Shown here: one piece after another, positions 52,901 through 62,474 of the stretch
Layout of the letters: each line of letters opens with the position of its first letter
Position numbering within the stretch: position 1 is the first letter of the stretch
Assembly: GCA_902777005.1 (NCBI GenBank)
Contig: CACYSB010000011.1
Location: 1-64,000 of the forward strand
From: an uncultured Bacteroidota bacterium
GTDB taxonomy: Bacteria > Bacteroidota > Bacteroidia > Bacteroidales > P3
Direction of reading: 5' to 3'
DNA length: 64,000 nucleotides
Program-made: the position numbers and the translations under genes
The notes under the pieces: model-generated
Told to the model about the DNA's origin: nothing
Database searches by the model: none
Seen by the model: the letters and a program-made list of their open reading frames with translations, nothing else

Positions 52901-55900
52901 GTCTGGCCGTTCACCTTCCAATCCACGAAGTTGTAGCAGGTGGCGGGAGAAGCCATGAGTGTCACAGAGGTGCCTTCCTCGACAGCCTCATCGGGAATAC
53001 CGATAATGGTACCCATGACGGCGTCGTAGGTGACGGTCACAGTGTAGTAGTTCTCAAGAGGAGTCTCGGTGAATACGGCCACGATGTCCATATCAGCGGT
53101 CACTGCCTCGATGTTGAGCGGGTTGTCGGTGATGACCTCGTTGCCAATCTGCCACTCGAAGAACTCATAGCCTTCAGCAGCGGTGGCGGAGAGAGTCAGG
53201 GGCTCGCCGTCGGCAATCGTCATGGGCGATACGACGGGCTCGCCATCAATACCGTTGACGGTACCACCGTCGGCCGGCATAGCGGTGACAGTGACGGTGT
53301 GGGTCTCAGGAGCCTCGAGAGCCGTGATGGCCACACTGTCAATACCGAGGCCGTAACCATATTTATCAGTGTGCTCGAAGGCAATCTGGTAGACATTATC
53401 CTCAATGTCGATGCTCTCGAGAGTCCACGATGCGACGGCAGAGGTGTACTGGGCAACGTTCTGCCAGGCACCGTCGGCCGAAGAGCGATAGTAAACCTTC
53501 AGGTAGTCATAGTCACCGGCCCATGAACGCTGGATGTGGGCGAACTGGAGGTTGACACCGTACTCGCCACCGTTGATGACGGGCGTGATGATCTTGGTGA
53601 CAGTGTTGGTGGTGCCATGCTTGATAAGGAGGTTGGCATCACCACTGTAGCTACCGGTGGCGGCGGCGTAGTCACCAACGCCGACCTGCCAAGTGCCGTT
53701 ACCCTGTTTGGTCCAGCAGCTGAAGTCCTCGAAGTCGTCGTTGACATACGGCAGTTCGATGACACTGCACAGGGTGGTGAAGTTGAATTCGTTGATGAGA
53801 GATACACCGTCATTGCTGATGGAGCAGTCGGCGGAAATACCGTAGGTGTAGGTGGTCTGGGCGTCAAGGCCGGTGAAGGTATATGTCGTGGCGGTAATGC
53901 CAGTTTCTAATACCTCGGGCTCGCCGTCTTCACTGTAGCTGTAGATGGTGTAGGTGACACCTTCGCCGATAGCAGACCATTCCACGATGGCATTGTCAAC
54001 ACCAGGAGTGATGGTGGCAATTGTCGGGGCCGGGCAGGCTATCAGAGTGGTGAAGTAGACAGCACCGCTCCATTCGCTCACGCCGTCCTCTGCGCCGCAG
54101 TTGGCACGCACCTGCACGAACTGGGTGCTGTCGGCGGCAAGACCGGTGAGTACGAAGGGATTCGTGGTGGCGTCAACGATGAACTCCTCGTCGCCGTTGA
54201 CCATAATCTGCCAAGCGGTGGCTTCGCCCTGCTCAATCCAGCTCAGCTCGACGCTGTGGTTCTCCACATTGTCGTAGGTGAGGGCGTAGGGAGCCATACA
54301 GGCGGGCTTCTCTATGACAATGACGCTGTCGATGAAGCTGGCACCGTTACCGATGCTCCGGATAGCCATGCGGCTGCCTTCGGGGGCACCGGTGAAGAGG
54401 AATGTCGGGGTCTCCATGTAATCGTTGTAGGTATCGTAGTCGGCCATGACGACGCTGTCAACGGCCACGAACGATGCGGTGTCGCCGTCGGCATTGACAT
54501 AACCAACATAGAGGATACCTGCGTTGTAGTTGATGTTGTAGTTGGCAGTGGAGAAGCTAAGGGCAAGGTCACTGATGTTGGCCTCCATGACGGGCAGGAT
54601 GGCATACATGCTGTCGCCGGGATTGGCGTAGATGCAAGCGGAACCGTCGATACCATAGCCGCTGATTTGGAAAATGTTAGTAAGGCTCCAGCAGTTGATG
54701 CCGTCACCACCAAAGTTCTCAACATACGGAAGCTCGCTGATGGGAGCGCAGCTGGTTCTGGTGCGGACGCTTACTGCGGCGGACGAGTCTTCGTCGGAGC
54801 AGAAGAGCCTCACGTGGAATGTGTAGGCGGTGTTGGCTTCAAGGCCGGTGATGGTGCAGCCGGTCTCGGTCTCAGTGGTGGTGAGCACATTGCCATCTTG
54901 GTCGGTGACAACGATAGTGCCCTCACCCTCGTTGGGGTTCACCCAGCTCAGCGTGACGCTGCTGCTGGTGGTCATCTCTTCGACAACCTCAAGCTCTTCA
55001 AGAGCCAAGCAAGAGGGGATGGTGGTGAAGTGCAAGGTCTCACTCCAGTTCTCCTCGTCGCAAGAGGCCTGCACCTGCACCTCATAGGTGGTGGCGCTGT
55101 TCAGGCCGCTGAGAGTGATATTGGTAGTCTCGGCAGTGGCAGGAATCCAAGGCTCCTCGGGAGCTTCGGTGTTGGGCTCAACAATGGTGATGTCGTCGAT
55201 GTTCAGGATGAACATGTCGGTGCAGTTGAAGTGGCGGATGGCTACATAACCGGTCTGACCGGCATAGTCGCTCAGGTCAGCGGTGAGCTGCACCCATGTG
55301 CCCTGGTCTTTGGCACCGGGAGTAGCACCGGTGGCGCTCATCGTCCATTCCTGGATGGTGGTGAATGCGGTGGCATCGGTATTGCTCGTGGTCGACACGG
55401 CAACGCCAAGGTGCTCAGCGGCATAGCTGGAATCCTGTGCCTGGGCCCAGAAGCTGATGCTGCCGCCGAGGTTCACCATCGGGGAGATAAGGTAGTTGTC
55501 GGGAGTCAGGGCTGAATTAGTTGCATTGGAGTAGGATCCGGAGACTATCATGTCGGAGCCGGTATGTCCATTTGTGAGGGAACCACCATCAGCGAGATAG
55601 ATACCGCCGCATGCAGAACCAAGCACCCAGTCATAGCCGTCGCCGTCGGCGTCTATAGTGGTCCAGTCTCCCATGCCGTTCTCGAAGCTCTCGTTGATGC
55701 CTTCGCCGCTAGGTGCGGCAGGACGGTAACGAACATTGTAGCCTTCGCTGAAGCCAGTCCACTCGATGGTGGCCTCGCTGGCGGTGATGCTCTCCTCGTC
55801 AGCAGTCAGGCCGTAAGGAGTCGGGCAGTTGACATCAGTGGTGAATTCGACGAAGACGGTGTCGGCTTCGCCTTCAGTGCAGACAGCCTGTACACCAAAG

Positions 55901-58900
55901 ACGTACGGGGTCTCGGGCTCAAGGCCTTCAACAGTGTAGGGCAGGGCGGCAAGGGTCAGACCCTCGGCAGCAATTGTGGGCAGGCCATCCTCCATCATAT
56001 ATATATTGTAGAGGGTACCTTCCTCGCTGCTGGCATCGCTCCAGTTGAAGATAGCCACAGTGGGGCCGGGGATAACCTCGACGTTGGTGACGGCCGGGCA
56101 GGCGATGTCGGTGGTGAAGCTGATGGCATTGCTCCATTCGCTCTGATCCTCTTCGTCGCAGTAGGCGCGCACCTCAACGGTGTATTCGGTCTCGATCTCG
56201 AGGCCTTCGAGGGTGAAGGGGTTCTCGGGGGCGTCAACAATCCACTCGTCGTCGCCGTTGACACGGATCTGCCACATTTCGGCTTCGCCCTTCTCGGTCC
56301 AGCTCAGCGTGGCGGAGTGTTTGCCAATAGTCTCGGCCGCGAGGTCTTTCGGCTTCGGGCAGGTGGGAGGCTCGCCGGGGACATAGATGAAGGTGGTCTT
56401 GGGCAGGAAGTTCTGCTGGTTTATGCTGGTGCCATAGCCGCCGATAGAGGCGCCGGTGGCGGTCACGCCGTACCAGCTGCAGGTGACATAACTGCCAGAG
56501 GCAGTCTGGTTGAAAGCTATCATCAGGTTGCCGTCGTTGTACTCGAACGGAGTGTCAAATTCAACAGCCATCTGGTTGCCTGCAATGCTGAGGCTGCCGC
56601 TGTACACCTGATTCATGCCGTCGATGTTAAAGCTCGATACGGTGGTCTCGTCGGTCTCGGACATGTAGACCTTGAAGCTGGCGTTACCCCAGTTTACGTT
56701 GGCGTTGCTGGCGTAGAAGATAAGCTTGTAGATGGTGCCATACTGAACCTCTTCCAAGGAGGTAGCCGGAATAATGAACTGGCTCTTTGTGCTGTTGTCG
56801 CACCAGTAGCCGTAAATAGGCACGACGCCATTGGTATTGGTGCCGTCGTTCACAGTGTAGGGAATCGAGTTGGTGGGACGGAAGGTTGCATCCTTGTATC
56901 CGCTGTAGTCGTTATTGTCGGCATCGCAGATGTAGCGCACACCAACGGTGTAGTACTGCTCGGGAGTGAGTCCCTCGAAGAGGTGGGTGCCAGTGGCTTC
57001 TACCTCGGAACTTTCGACAATTACTTCGCCGAGGAGCAGGACAAGCTGCAGGGGCGCTCCGGCCGTTTCAGCGTTAGTGATGTTCCAAGCAACGGTGGCT
57101 ACGCTGCCGTCGCCCTCGGTGAGGGTGACTTCAATGGTACCGGTGGGATCCACGCAGGTCATCTCCGTGGTGAAGGTGACGGTATTGCTGAAGTATTCGT
57201 CCACCTCGTTGCAGATAAGTTTCACGCGAGCGTTATAGGTGGTGTTCTGGTCGAGGCCTTCAAGGGTGAAGGGCATGTCGTCAACTGCCACTTCTGTCCA
57301 GTCGCTGGCGGTGGCCTTCTTATACATGATGAAGGTGTTGTCGACATCGCCTTCCCACGAGAGGTTGACCTCGTGGCCAGTGAGATCGGAGAATTCGAGG
57401 TTGGTGGGCAGTTCGCACTCAGGAGCCTCGCCGGGAGTGTAGGCGATGGTCATCTTGGGCAGGAAGTTCTGCTGGTTCACGCTGGTGCCGTAGCCGCCCA
57501 TAGAGGCGCCGGTGGCGGTCACGCCGAACCAAGAGCAGCTTGAGTATGAACCACTGGTGGGCTGCTCGAAGGCAATCATCAGGTTGCCGCCCATATAGTT
57601 GAAGGGCTGGTCCATCGTGACAACCATCTCGTAGTTTTCGATACTGAGGTGGCCAGTATAAACCTGAGTCATAGTTTCTACATCGGAGAGCGACGACACG
57701 GTGGTGGCTTCGGTCTCGGTCATGTAGACCTCGAAGGAGGCTCCGTTCCAGGGTTTATTATCGTTGCTGGAGTAGAAGGTCAGCTCGGTGATGTTGCCGA
57801 ACTGAACATCCGTCAGGCTTTCAGCGGGGATGATAAACTGACTCTTGATATGGTTGTCGACATAGAAGCCGTATATAGGCACATAACTGTTGGTGGTGGT
57901 GCCGTCGTTGATGGTGATGCTGTAGGCGTTGGTCGGGACGAAGGTCACCCACTCGCTCCAGCGGCTCACATAATCTTCGCAGTTGCTGCGCACGCGGACG
58001 CTGTAGGCCGTCTCTGCTTCGAGGTTGTCGAATGCGTAGGAGGAGTCAGGGTTCTCATCGTTGGTAGAGTAGTATTCGCTCTCCTCTTCGCCGTGCTTCA
58101 GCTCAATATCCCATTGGTAGCCGAGGCTGTCGCCCCATGTTACGGTGGCAACGCTGCCGTTGCCGGGAGTGAGGATCACGTTGACGTTGTAGACTTCGTG
58201 GCAGGCCACGTCGGTGTGGAGGACGTAGACAGGAGTCCAGTCACTGAATCCCTGATCCTCGCAGTCGGTACGCACCTGCACGTAGTAGATGCTGTCGGGC
58301 TCAAGTCCCTCGATTTCGAGGATGCTGTCGTATACTATATCAGATTCGGCGGCAAGAGTGTCCTCCCAGGAGCCCCAGTAGCGGTACTCCCAGGCGCTTG
58401 CGACATTGCCGTCCCATTTCATGGTGACAAAGGAGAAGTCTTCCTCGTCTTTTTCTGCTCTCAGGTCGGTGGGTACCAAGCAGGCGGGAGGAGTGGTGAA
58501 TTCCAGCACACTGCTCCAGTCGCTCTCATCTTCGTCGCCGCAGATGGCTTTCACGCGCACCTGATATGTGGTCTGGGGGTCAAGGTCGAAAATGTTGGCG
58601 AAGGTTTCATTGGTCGGCTCATTCATGACCGGTTCCCATTCTTCATCGGTGGCTCCCTTGTATTCCACCATGTAGAGACCGGCCTCGGTGGCGTCCCAGC
58701 TGACGGTGGCCTCATAGGCATTCACCTCGGTGGTGGTCAGGCCTCTGACGGGGAAGCAGGAGGGCATCTCGGTCTTCAGCAGGCGTATGAAGTTCTTGCT
58801 GGTTGTCACGCCGCCGTTTGATATTTTGACCGGTGCGGTGACGCTGTAGGGGCTGTTGTCGTTGTAGCTATAGATGGCCTGGTTGACACCGGTGGTAGTG

Positions 58901-61527
58901 AAGGTGTTGCACGAAAGGCCACTGCTGTAGCTGCCAGTTATGTCTTCAACAATAATGGCAATGTTGCTCTCGCCTAAGTAGTAGAACGGATTGTCGAACT
59001 CGATGGTCGTCCAGGCGTTGGCGGTGAAGGTCACGCTGCCGCCGAACACCTTGTCGGCTTCCGATGCTTCAATCCAGTCTCCGTCGTTGGCAAAGCTGTT
59101 CTTGTCGGTGTTCACCACGTAGACATTGATGTTACGGGTCTTGGCAGATCCAGCGTTTCTGAAGTCGACTGCCGAAATCATACCGGCTTCGTTGAGTTCT
59201 GTGGCAGTGTATATCTGCTGCGTTAGGCTGTATCTCCAGTTCGAGTGTGTGGGTAAGCTTGCGTTGGTGCCCGCGGCCGTGCCGATGACGGTCTTGGCCG
59301 AGGGGGCGAAGGTCAGTGTGGCCCACTGGCTTATGTCATTCTCGCCCTCGCCGCAGATGGCACGCACCTTGACGGTGTACGACTGTTCCTCGGTGAGGCC
59401 GTCGAAGAAGTAGCTGTGCTCACCGTCGGTGTCGAGTGTGTCGGTGACATTCATCAGGACTATCTCCCACTGGCTGGCGAGGGTGTCCACCCAGGTGATG
59501 GTGGCCACGGTGCCGTCGCCCATGGTGCCGACATAGCGCAGGTCGATGGGAGGCTGGCAGGTGGCAGGAGTGGTGAAGGACTTCTCTGACGACCATACGC
59601 TCTCGCCGTCGTCGCCGCCGCAGACGGTGCGTACGCACACTTTGTACTGCGTCTCAGGCTCTAGGCCTTCAAGGAAGAAGGTGGTGTCGGAGATTTCTTC
59701 AAAGATGACAGTGTCCTCAGGACTGGGGTTTTGGTTGGGGGTTATGAGTTTGAGCTCCCAGGCTGCAGCCGCGGGGTCGTGCCAGGTGACGGTGGCCTCC
59801 GTGGCAAGGGCTGTGACTTTCAGGCTGGTGGGAGCCGGGCAGGCTACCGCGGTGGTGAAGGTTGCCGTGCGTGAGGGATAGCTGTATTCCTCGCCGCAGA
59901 CGGCTACGATTTGTACCGTGTAGCCCGTGGTGGGACGGAGCTCGGTGAGGGTGAACGTGGTGTCGTCGGCTTCGGCCGTGAACCATTCCGTACCGTTGGT
60001 TTTGCGGTATTCTACAACGTAGCTGTCAGCCTCGCCGCTCCAGTTGAGTTCGGCGGTGTGACCAGCGACATTGCTAACGGCAAGGTTGGTCGGCTTCTGG
60101 CAGTTGCGCATGGCCTTCACGGAGAAGTTGTCCATGTAGGTGGATGTGCAGTACTGGCTTTCGCCGCGCAGAATGATGTAGCAGTTGCCATGGATTCCCA
60201 GGGGAATTTCATAGCTGTACCATGCATTGGCAGTTTCCTCGGCAGGAGCTAATTCACTTGCGGAGTTATATTGGCGCGAAATGAAACCAAGCTCAGTGGC
60301 ACCATCAAGATTGCCGTCAGTGCTGACGTAGATTCTGATGCCCTCCAGAGGTGAATTGGAATTATATGTACTGTTGCTACGATATATATCGAGGGTGAAC
60401 ATATAGTTGGAATCCTCGGGAAGAAGCATGTACGGCAGGACCAGTTTGGTCAGTGTGCCACCGGTTTGGTCGGGCAGTTGCAGCATGTGGGTGCTGTTGC
60501 CGCCAGTGCTTGAGGTGTAGATTTTGAAAAGCTGTGAGCCCCCGCCCTCGATGTGCTCGTTCACCCAGCAGGGGATGGCGGAAATGCCGGAAGCATAGGT
60601 CTCAAAGTCTTCTGTCCAGGGGAATTCGGTGATGGCGCCGCAGGCGGTGCGGCCTATGACGGTGCGCATCGCAGTAACGTCGCCGTTACCGCAATCAGCT
60701 TTCACGCCGAAAGTGTAGTGGGTGTTGGCGTTGAGGCCGGTGATGACGGCTGTTGTGCCGGTAATGTTGATATTGGCGGCATCCACCTCGGTGGTGTCGG
60801 TGCCGGCGATGGTGTAGACAATGTAGGTGGCACCGGTGTTGTTGGTGTCAATCCAGGTGAGGGTAAGACTTTCTGTGGTGGTCAGAGAGTCAACAATGGC
60901 GAGGTTCTTCACAGGATAGCAGCTGACTTCGCCGGCGGGTTCAATGTCAAGCTGGATGTTGGCGCGGTTGGGGCTCGTATAACCGTTGCCGCTGTAGGAA
61001 CCCAGGTTGTACGGGTCGGGGTTTGCGCTGTCGCTGTGGAACGTGATAACGCGGTCGGCCGCTGCTGTGTAGTTGAAGTAGAGTGTAGAATAGCCGGGGG
61101 TGTACTCGTGCATGGCGACCAGCAGATTGCTGGAGCCATCATACTCGAAGGGTTGGTCTAACAGGATCTCCACCCATCCTGAGGCGAAGGTCACTGAACC
61201 GGTGAACACGATGTCCGAAGCGGATACGGGCTCATAGTCCGTGGAGGATGAGAATGTCGACCTTGTCACGTTTTTCATGTACAACGTGATGTCGTTGGTC
61301 TGCGTTCCCGAGGAGAGATAGAATCTGACAGCGGTGATGTTGCCGTCCGTTCCGATTTCGCTGGCAAGGTAGATCTGCTCCACAAATGAGTAGCCCCACA
61401 AAGAGTTGAATGGGGTAACATACGTGGTTTCAGTTCCCTCGCCAATCGTCACAGTCTCCTGTGCGCTCGTGACCCATGGCACGCATAGCATTGCCAACAA
61501 GGTCAAAGTTCGTAGAAACTTTTGCAT
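49909..61527 (-). CDS. Giant T9SS-secreted adhesin-like protein (3872 residues)
   Basis: Secreted protein of 3872 residues. Signal peptide at about 1-23 (WVTSAQ). A repeated beta-sandwich unit occurs four times (about 25-195, 745-920, 1195-1365 and 1550-1715, for example VPIYGFYVDNHIKSQFIIPA). Many fibronectin type III domains lie between, each starting CP.PT.L and ending near YxVxVRAxC. Cleaved-adhesin or jelly-roll domains lie near 300-485, 1940-2115, 2265-2405 and 2590-2735. Cysteine-containing repeats of the form ACDSYTWINGETYTASNN fill about 2900-3310. InlB-type repeats GYEFVNWTVNG fill about 3315-3800. The last 70 residues (NVSIYSANSTIYVKGAEGQ to YLVRVGNAAAKRV) are a T9SS type A sorting domain. 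Surface adhesion or matrix formation is the likely role. Confidence 0.9.
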   Translation of the reverse strand: MQKFLRTLTLLAMLCVPWVTSAQETVTIGEGTETTYVTPFNSLWGYSFVEQIYLASEIGTDGNITAVRFYLSSGTQTNDITLYMKNVTRSTFSSSTDYEPVSASDIVFTGSVTFASGWVEILLDQPFEYDGSSNLLVAMHEYTPGYSTLYFNYTAAADRVITFHSDSANPDPYNLGSYSGNGYTSPNRANIQLDIEPAGEVSCYPVKNLAIVDSLTTTESLTLTWIDTNNTGATYIVYTIAGTDTTEVDAANINITGTTAVITGLNANTHYTFGVKADCGNGDVTAMRTVIGRTACGAITEFPWTEDFETYASGISAIPCWVNEHIEGGGSQLFKIYTSSTGGNSTHMLQLPDQTGGTLTKLVLPYMLLPEDSNYMFTLDIYRSNSTYNSNSPLEGIRIYVSTDGNLDGATELGFISRQYNSASELAPAEETANAWYSYEIPLGIHGNCYIILRGESQYCTSTYMDNFSVKAMRNCQKPTNLAVSNVAGHTAELNWSGEADSYVVEYRKTNGTEWFTAEADDTTFTLTELRPTTGYTVQIVAVCGEEYSYPSRTATFTTAVACPAPTSLKVTALATEATVTWHDPAAAAWELKLITPNQNPSPEDTVIFEEISDTTFFLEGLEPETQYKVCVRTVCGGDDGESVWSSEKSFTTPATCQPPIDLRYVGTMGDGTVATITWVDTLASQWEIVLMNVTDTLDTDGEHSYFFDGLTEEQSYTVKVRAICGEGENDISQWATLTFAPSAKTVIGTAAGTNASLPTHSNWRYSLTQQIYTATELNEAGMISAVDFRNAGSAKTRNINVYVVNTDKNSFANDGDWIEASEADKVFGGSVTFTANAWTTIEFDNPFYYLGESNIAIIVEDITGSYSSGLSCNTFTTTGVNQAIYSYNDNSPYSVTAPVKISNGGVTTSKNFIRLLKTEMPSCFPVRGLTTTEVNAYEATVSWDATEAGLYMVEYKGATDEEWEPVMNEPTNETFANIFDLDPQTTYQVRVKAICGDEDESDWSSVLEFTTPPACLVPTDLRAEKDEEDFSFVTMKWDGNVASAWEYRYWGSWEDTLAAESDIVYDSILEIEGLEPDSIYYVQVRTDCEDQGFSDWTPVYVLHTDVACHEVYNVNVILTPGNGSVATVTWGDSLGYQWDIELKHGEEESEYYSTNDENPDSSYAFDNLEAETAYSVRVRSNCEDYVSRWSEWVTFVPTNAYSITINDGTTTNSYVPIYGFYVDNHIKSQFIIPAESLTDVQFGNITELTFYSSNDNKPWNGASFEVYMTETEATTVSSLSDVETMTQVYTGHLSIENYEMVVTMDQPFNYMGGNLMIAFEQPTSGSYSSCSWFGVTATGASMGGYGTSVNQQNFLPKMTIAYTPGEAPECELPTNLEFSDLTGHEVNLSWEGDVDNTFIMYKKATASDWTEVAVDDMPFTLEGLDQNTTYNARVKLICNEVDEYFSNTVTFTTEMTCVDPTGTIEVTLTEGDGSVATVAWNITNAETAGAPLQLVLLLGEVIVESSEVEATGTHLFEGLTPEQYYTVGVRYICDADNNDYSGYKDATFRPTNSIPYTVNDGTNTNGVVPIYGYWCDNSTKSQFIIPATSLEEVQYGTIYKLIFYASNANVNWGNASFKVYMSETDETTVSSFNIDGMNQVYSGSLSIAGNQMAVEFDTPFEYNDGNLMIAFNQTASGSYVTCSWYGVTATGASIGGYGTSINQQNFLPKTTFIYVPGEPPTCPKPKDLAAETIGKHSATLSWTEKGEAEMWQIRVNGDDEWIVDAPENPFTLEGLEIETEYTVEVRAYCDEEDQSEWSNAISFTTDIACPAVTNVEVIPGPTVAIFNWSDASSEEGTLYNIYMMEDGLPTIAAEGLTLAALPYTVEGLEPETPYVFGVQAVCTEGEADTVFVEFTTDVNCPTPYGLTADEESITASEATIEWTGFSEGYNVRYRPAAPSGEGINESFENGMGDWTTIDADGDGYDWVLGSACGGIYLADGGSLTNGHTGSDMIVSGSYSNATNSALTPDNYLISPMVNLGGSISFWAQAQDSSYAAEHLGVAVSTTSNTDATAFTTIQEWTMSATGATPGAKDQGTWVQLTADLSDYAGQTGYVAIRHFNCTDMFILNIDDITIVEPNTEAPEEPWIPATAETTNITLSGLNSATTYEVQVQASCDEENWSETLHFTTIPSCLALEELEVVEEMTTSSSVTLSWVNPNEGEGTIVVTDQDGNVLTTTETETGCTITGLEANTAYTFHVRLFCSDEDSSAAVSVRTRTSCAPISELPYVENFGGDGINCWSLTNIFQISGYGIDGSACIYANPGDSMYAILPVMEANISDLALSFSTANYNINYNAGILYVGYVNADGDTASFVAVDSVVMADYDTYNDYMETPTFLFTGAPEGSRMAIRSIGNGASFIDSVIVIEKPACMAPYALTYDNVENHSVELSWIEQGEATAWQIMVNGDEEFIVDATTNPFVLTGLAADSTQFVQVRANCGAEDGVSEWSGAVYFTTLIACPAPTIATITPGVDNAIVEWSAIGEGVTYTIYSYSEDGEPEVLETGITATTYTFTGLDAQTTYTYGISADCSISNDGVSLINEFNFTTLCSVIELPYVNDDFEDFSCWTKQGNGTWQVGVGDYAAATGSYSGDANLLIKHGTTNTVTKIITPVINGGEYGVNLQFAHIQRSWAGDYDYLKVYYRSSADGAWQNVAQYTSAVASWTLESIDIEDNVYQIAFEHTDKYGYGLGIDSVAITALEAPETHTVTVTAMPADGGTVNGIDGEPVVSPMTIADGEPLTLSATAAEGYEFFEWQIGNEVITDNPLNIEAVTADMDIVAVFTETPLENYYTVTVTYDAVMGTIIGIPDEAVEEGTSVTLMASPATCYNFVDWKVNGQTVSEEANYTFTVNEDVNLEATFVAVENYAEPIDITACDSYEWNGEIYTTSDTYTAETVNVEGCVLIETLNLTINYSNTGVDVQTACDEFEWIDGNVYTESNNEAQYTLTNAAGCDSVVTLNLTVNYSNSENVVETINENDLPYTFMNNDYVAPVVSEAIEAGLNVDGCDSTVIFTLIVNMNGQINDFRTICDNELPYTWNDVEFTEAGMQSVTLEDIYGADSVVNMYLTVNYGTHTTETVVACNEYIWRGETYTESDTYVYDYTNVDGCASDSTLNLTIKNSTIGVDVQTACDTYTWIDGIEYTASNNEATFTMENAAGCDSVITLNLTINNSNTGVDVQTACDSYTWINGETYTASNNEATFTLTNAAGCDSVVTLNLTINNSVSETLDITAMDSYTFNGIVFTEDTTYVYTGTTVNGCDSIVTLHLTITHNTDIVVILTVNDATMGTTNPVAGTYVFSAGDVVTATATANEGYEFVGWVASMGIISDTVSREATVTYELLPMMQGMTINVEAVFQAAQVPPTTYTVTVNYDATMGTVTSVPETLTGLAAGTEVTLTATALEGYEFTNWTDATGTALNATNPYTFTVTENVTINANFQAVVVPPTYYTVNISVNPAEAGIVNGMPDSNAVVAGTELHLTAVPANNGYVFVNWTVNNTTVEGATLDTVVNADMTIVANFEATVPQTYYTVNISVNPAEAGIVNGVPSSSSVVAGTELHLTAIPANNGYVFVNWTVNNTTVEGATLDTVVNADMTIVANFENSIVPPTYYTVNVNYDATMGTVEGIPTTQTVAEGTQLTLTATALEGYEFVNWTVNGQTVEGATYTTTVNADLTIIANFQAVVVPPTYYTVTVNYDETMGTVEGIPTEAVEAGSDVTLTATAKTNYRFVGWLIGEDTVSHEATYTIEDIQSDVTISAVFVSTIGINDVDMSNVSIYSANSTIYVKGAEGQTIHIYDLNGRTVVTKTNAAETMAIPMDETGVYLVRVGNAAAKRVMLMR
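50590..51075 (-). repeat. Two nearly identical 240-bp tandem units inside the giant gene
   Basis: The sequence starting GGTCATGTCAGCGTTGAC at 50641 recurs at 50881 with few changes, giving an exact 240-bp (80-codon) period. Each unit encodes one InlB-type repeat. Flanking units at about 50340-50580 and 51080-51330 are more divergent. Confidence 0.85.
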
Positions 61528-61538
61528 GATGTTTTGAT

Positions 61539-61551
61539 TTTTGGTTAATAA
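61539..61551 (-). promoter_or_regulatory. Leader motif TTATTAACCAAAA before the giant cargo gene
   Basis: Identical 13 bases to 7768-7780, ending 11 bases before the start codon. Function is inferred from shared position only. Confidence 0.35.
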
Positions 61552-61586
61552 AAAAGGTTATTTAAACGTTGTTTTTTCTCTTGTTG

Positions 61587-61988
61587 TTATTGCTCTTTCA
61601 CCATCGCCGCTATCGTATCTATCATCTCCTTTGCTTGCGGCATGCTTTCTCTCACATCCTCGGCACTCACATCGAAGAAGCAATCATATTCACTTCGTTC
61701 CCGCAATATTTCCATCTTTCGATAAAAGTCGCCAAATCTTTTTTGTATCTTGCCTGTGTTTACATAGTGTTGGCATAACATTGTGTATGCCCCTTTGTGC
61801 GACTTGACTTGTATGTGGTTCTGAATCAGCAGTGCGCTTACGGCGTGGAATATTGCATAGTATATTCTACCTGCGGCTTCGTTCCATTCTTCGTCGTCCA
61901 TCAATCGTGAGGCTACTTGGAGGGTATGGAGCGCCCTCTCAATCTCCCGGTTGACCATGATGTCCCTGCTTTGTTCACTCAAACTCAT
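61587..61988 (-). CDS. HEPN domain protein (putative toxin of a HEPN/MNT pair)
   Basis: Small all-helical protein of 133 residues. The HEPN signature is visible as NEAAGRIYYAIFHAVSALL near residue 37-55, giving an R-x6-H arrangement, followed by SHKGAYTMLCQHYV near 65 and LRERSEYDCFFDVS near 97. Such proteins are usually RNases or RNase-like toxins held in check by a partner nucleotidyltransferase. The start overlaps the stop of the MNT gene by four bases (ATGA), so the two are made together. The stop lies 59 bases before the giant adhesin gene start on the same strand. Toxic activity is inferred from the family. Confidence 0.85.
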   Translation of the reverse strand: MSLSEQSRDIMVNREIERALHTLQVASRLMDDEEWNEAAGRIYYAIFHAVSALLIQNHIQVKSHKGAYTMLCQHYVNTGKIQKRFGDFYRKMEILRERSEYDCFFDVSAEDVRESMPQAKEMIDTIAAMVKEQ

Positions 61989-62302
61989 TGTAATACAATC
62001 TTATCCTCTTCTACATTCTCGTTAAACGGTGCTCCTTGCCACTTCTTCCAATCTCTTCTTGTGTATATGTGGGCTCGCACATCCTCTCCTACACTTACAC
62101 CTAAATCCGACAATGGAATCATATAGTGGTCATAATCAGTCATGTTAATGCGGTCTTTGTCCAGCAGTATCAGCAGGTCGTAGTCGCTGTCGGGACGCGC
62201 GTCGCCTCGGGCGCGCGAACCATATAACCACAGCGAGGCCCCTTCGGGCAGTATCTGCCGCCCAAGTTCAGTGATGCGCTGTATGACCTGCGTCTGCTCC
62301 AT
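61985..62302 (-). CDS. MNT-type nucleotidyltransferase (putative antitoxin)
   Basis: Minimal nucleotidyltransferase of 105 residues. The ATG at 62302 is preferred over a TTG two codons upstream. The catalytic pattern GSRARGDARPDSDYDLLI near residue 30 has the GS motif and the D-x-D pair. The family AMPylates or otherwise blocks its HEPN partner, encoded just downstream. The C-terminal part has YTRRDWKKWQGAPFNENVEE. Order (MNT first, HEPN second) and the four-base overlap are typical of HEPN/MNT toxin-antitoxin pairs. Confidence 0.87.
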   Translation of the reverse strand: MEQTQVIQRITELGRQILPEGASLWLYGSRARGDARPDSDYDLLILLDKDRINMTDYDHYMIPLSDLGVSVGEDVRAHIYTRRDWKKWQGAPFNENVEEDKIVLQ

Positions 62303-62474
62303 TGTCAACGCTCTTACAATCTGTATGTTATATAATAATCCCTTTACCCATTGCGGGTTTTATCCATTTGCAAAGGTAGTAATTTTTTTCATACCGTGGT
62401 AACTTTTTTTATTTTTTAACACTCGGTTGTTAATTAAAAGTTTCAACACCAGCATAAACCGTTTTTGCCACTGT

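Noticed and set aside
50989..58821. Long plus-strand open frames (845, 659, 419 and 390 codons) opposite the giant cargo gene
   Set aside because: They mirror the coding strand's codon bias, have His/Val/Gly-rich compositions without known domains, and lie entirely over a convincing gene with signal peptide and sorting domain.
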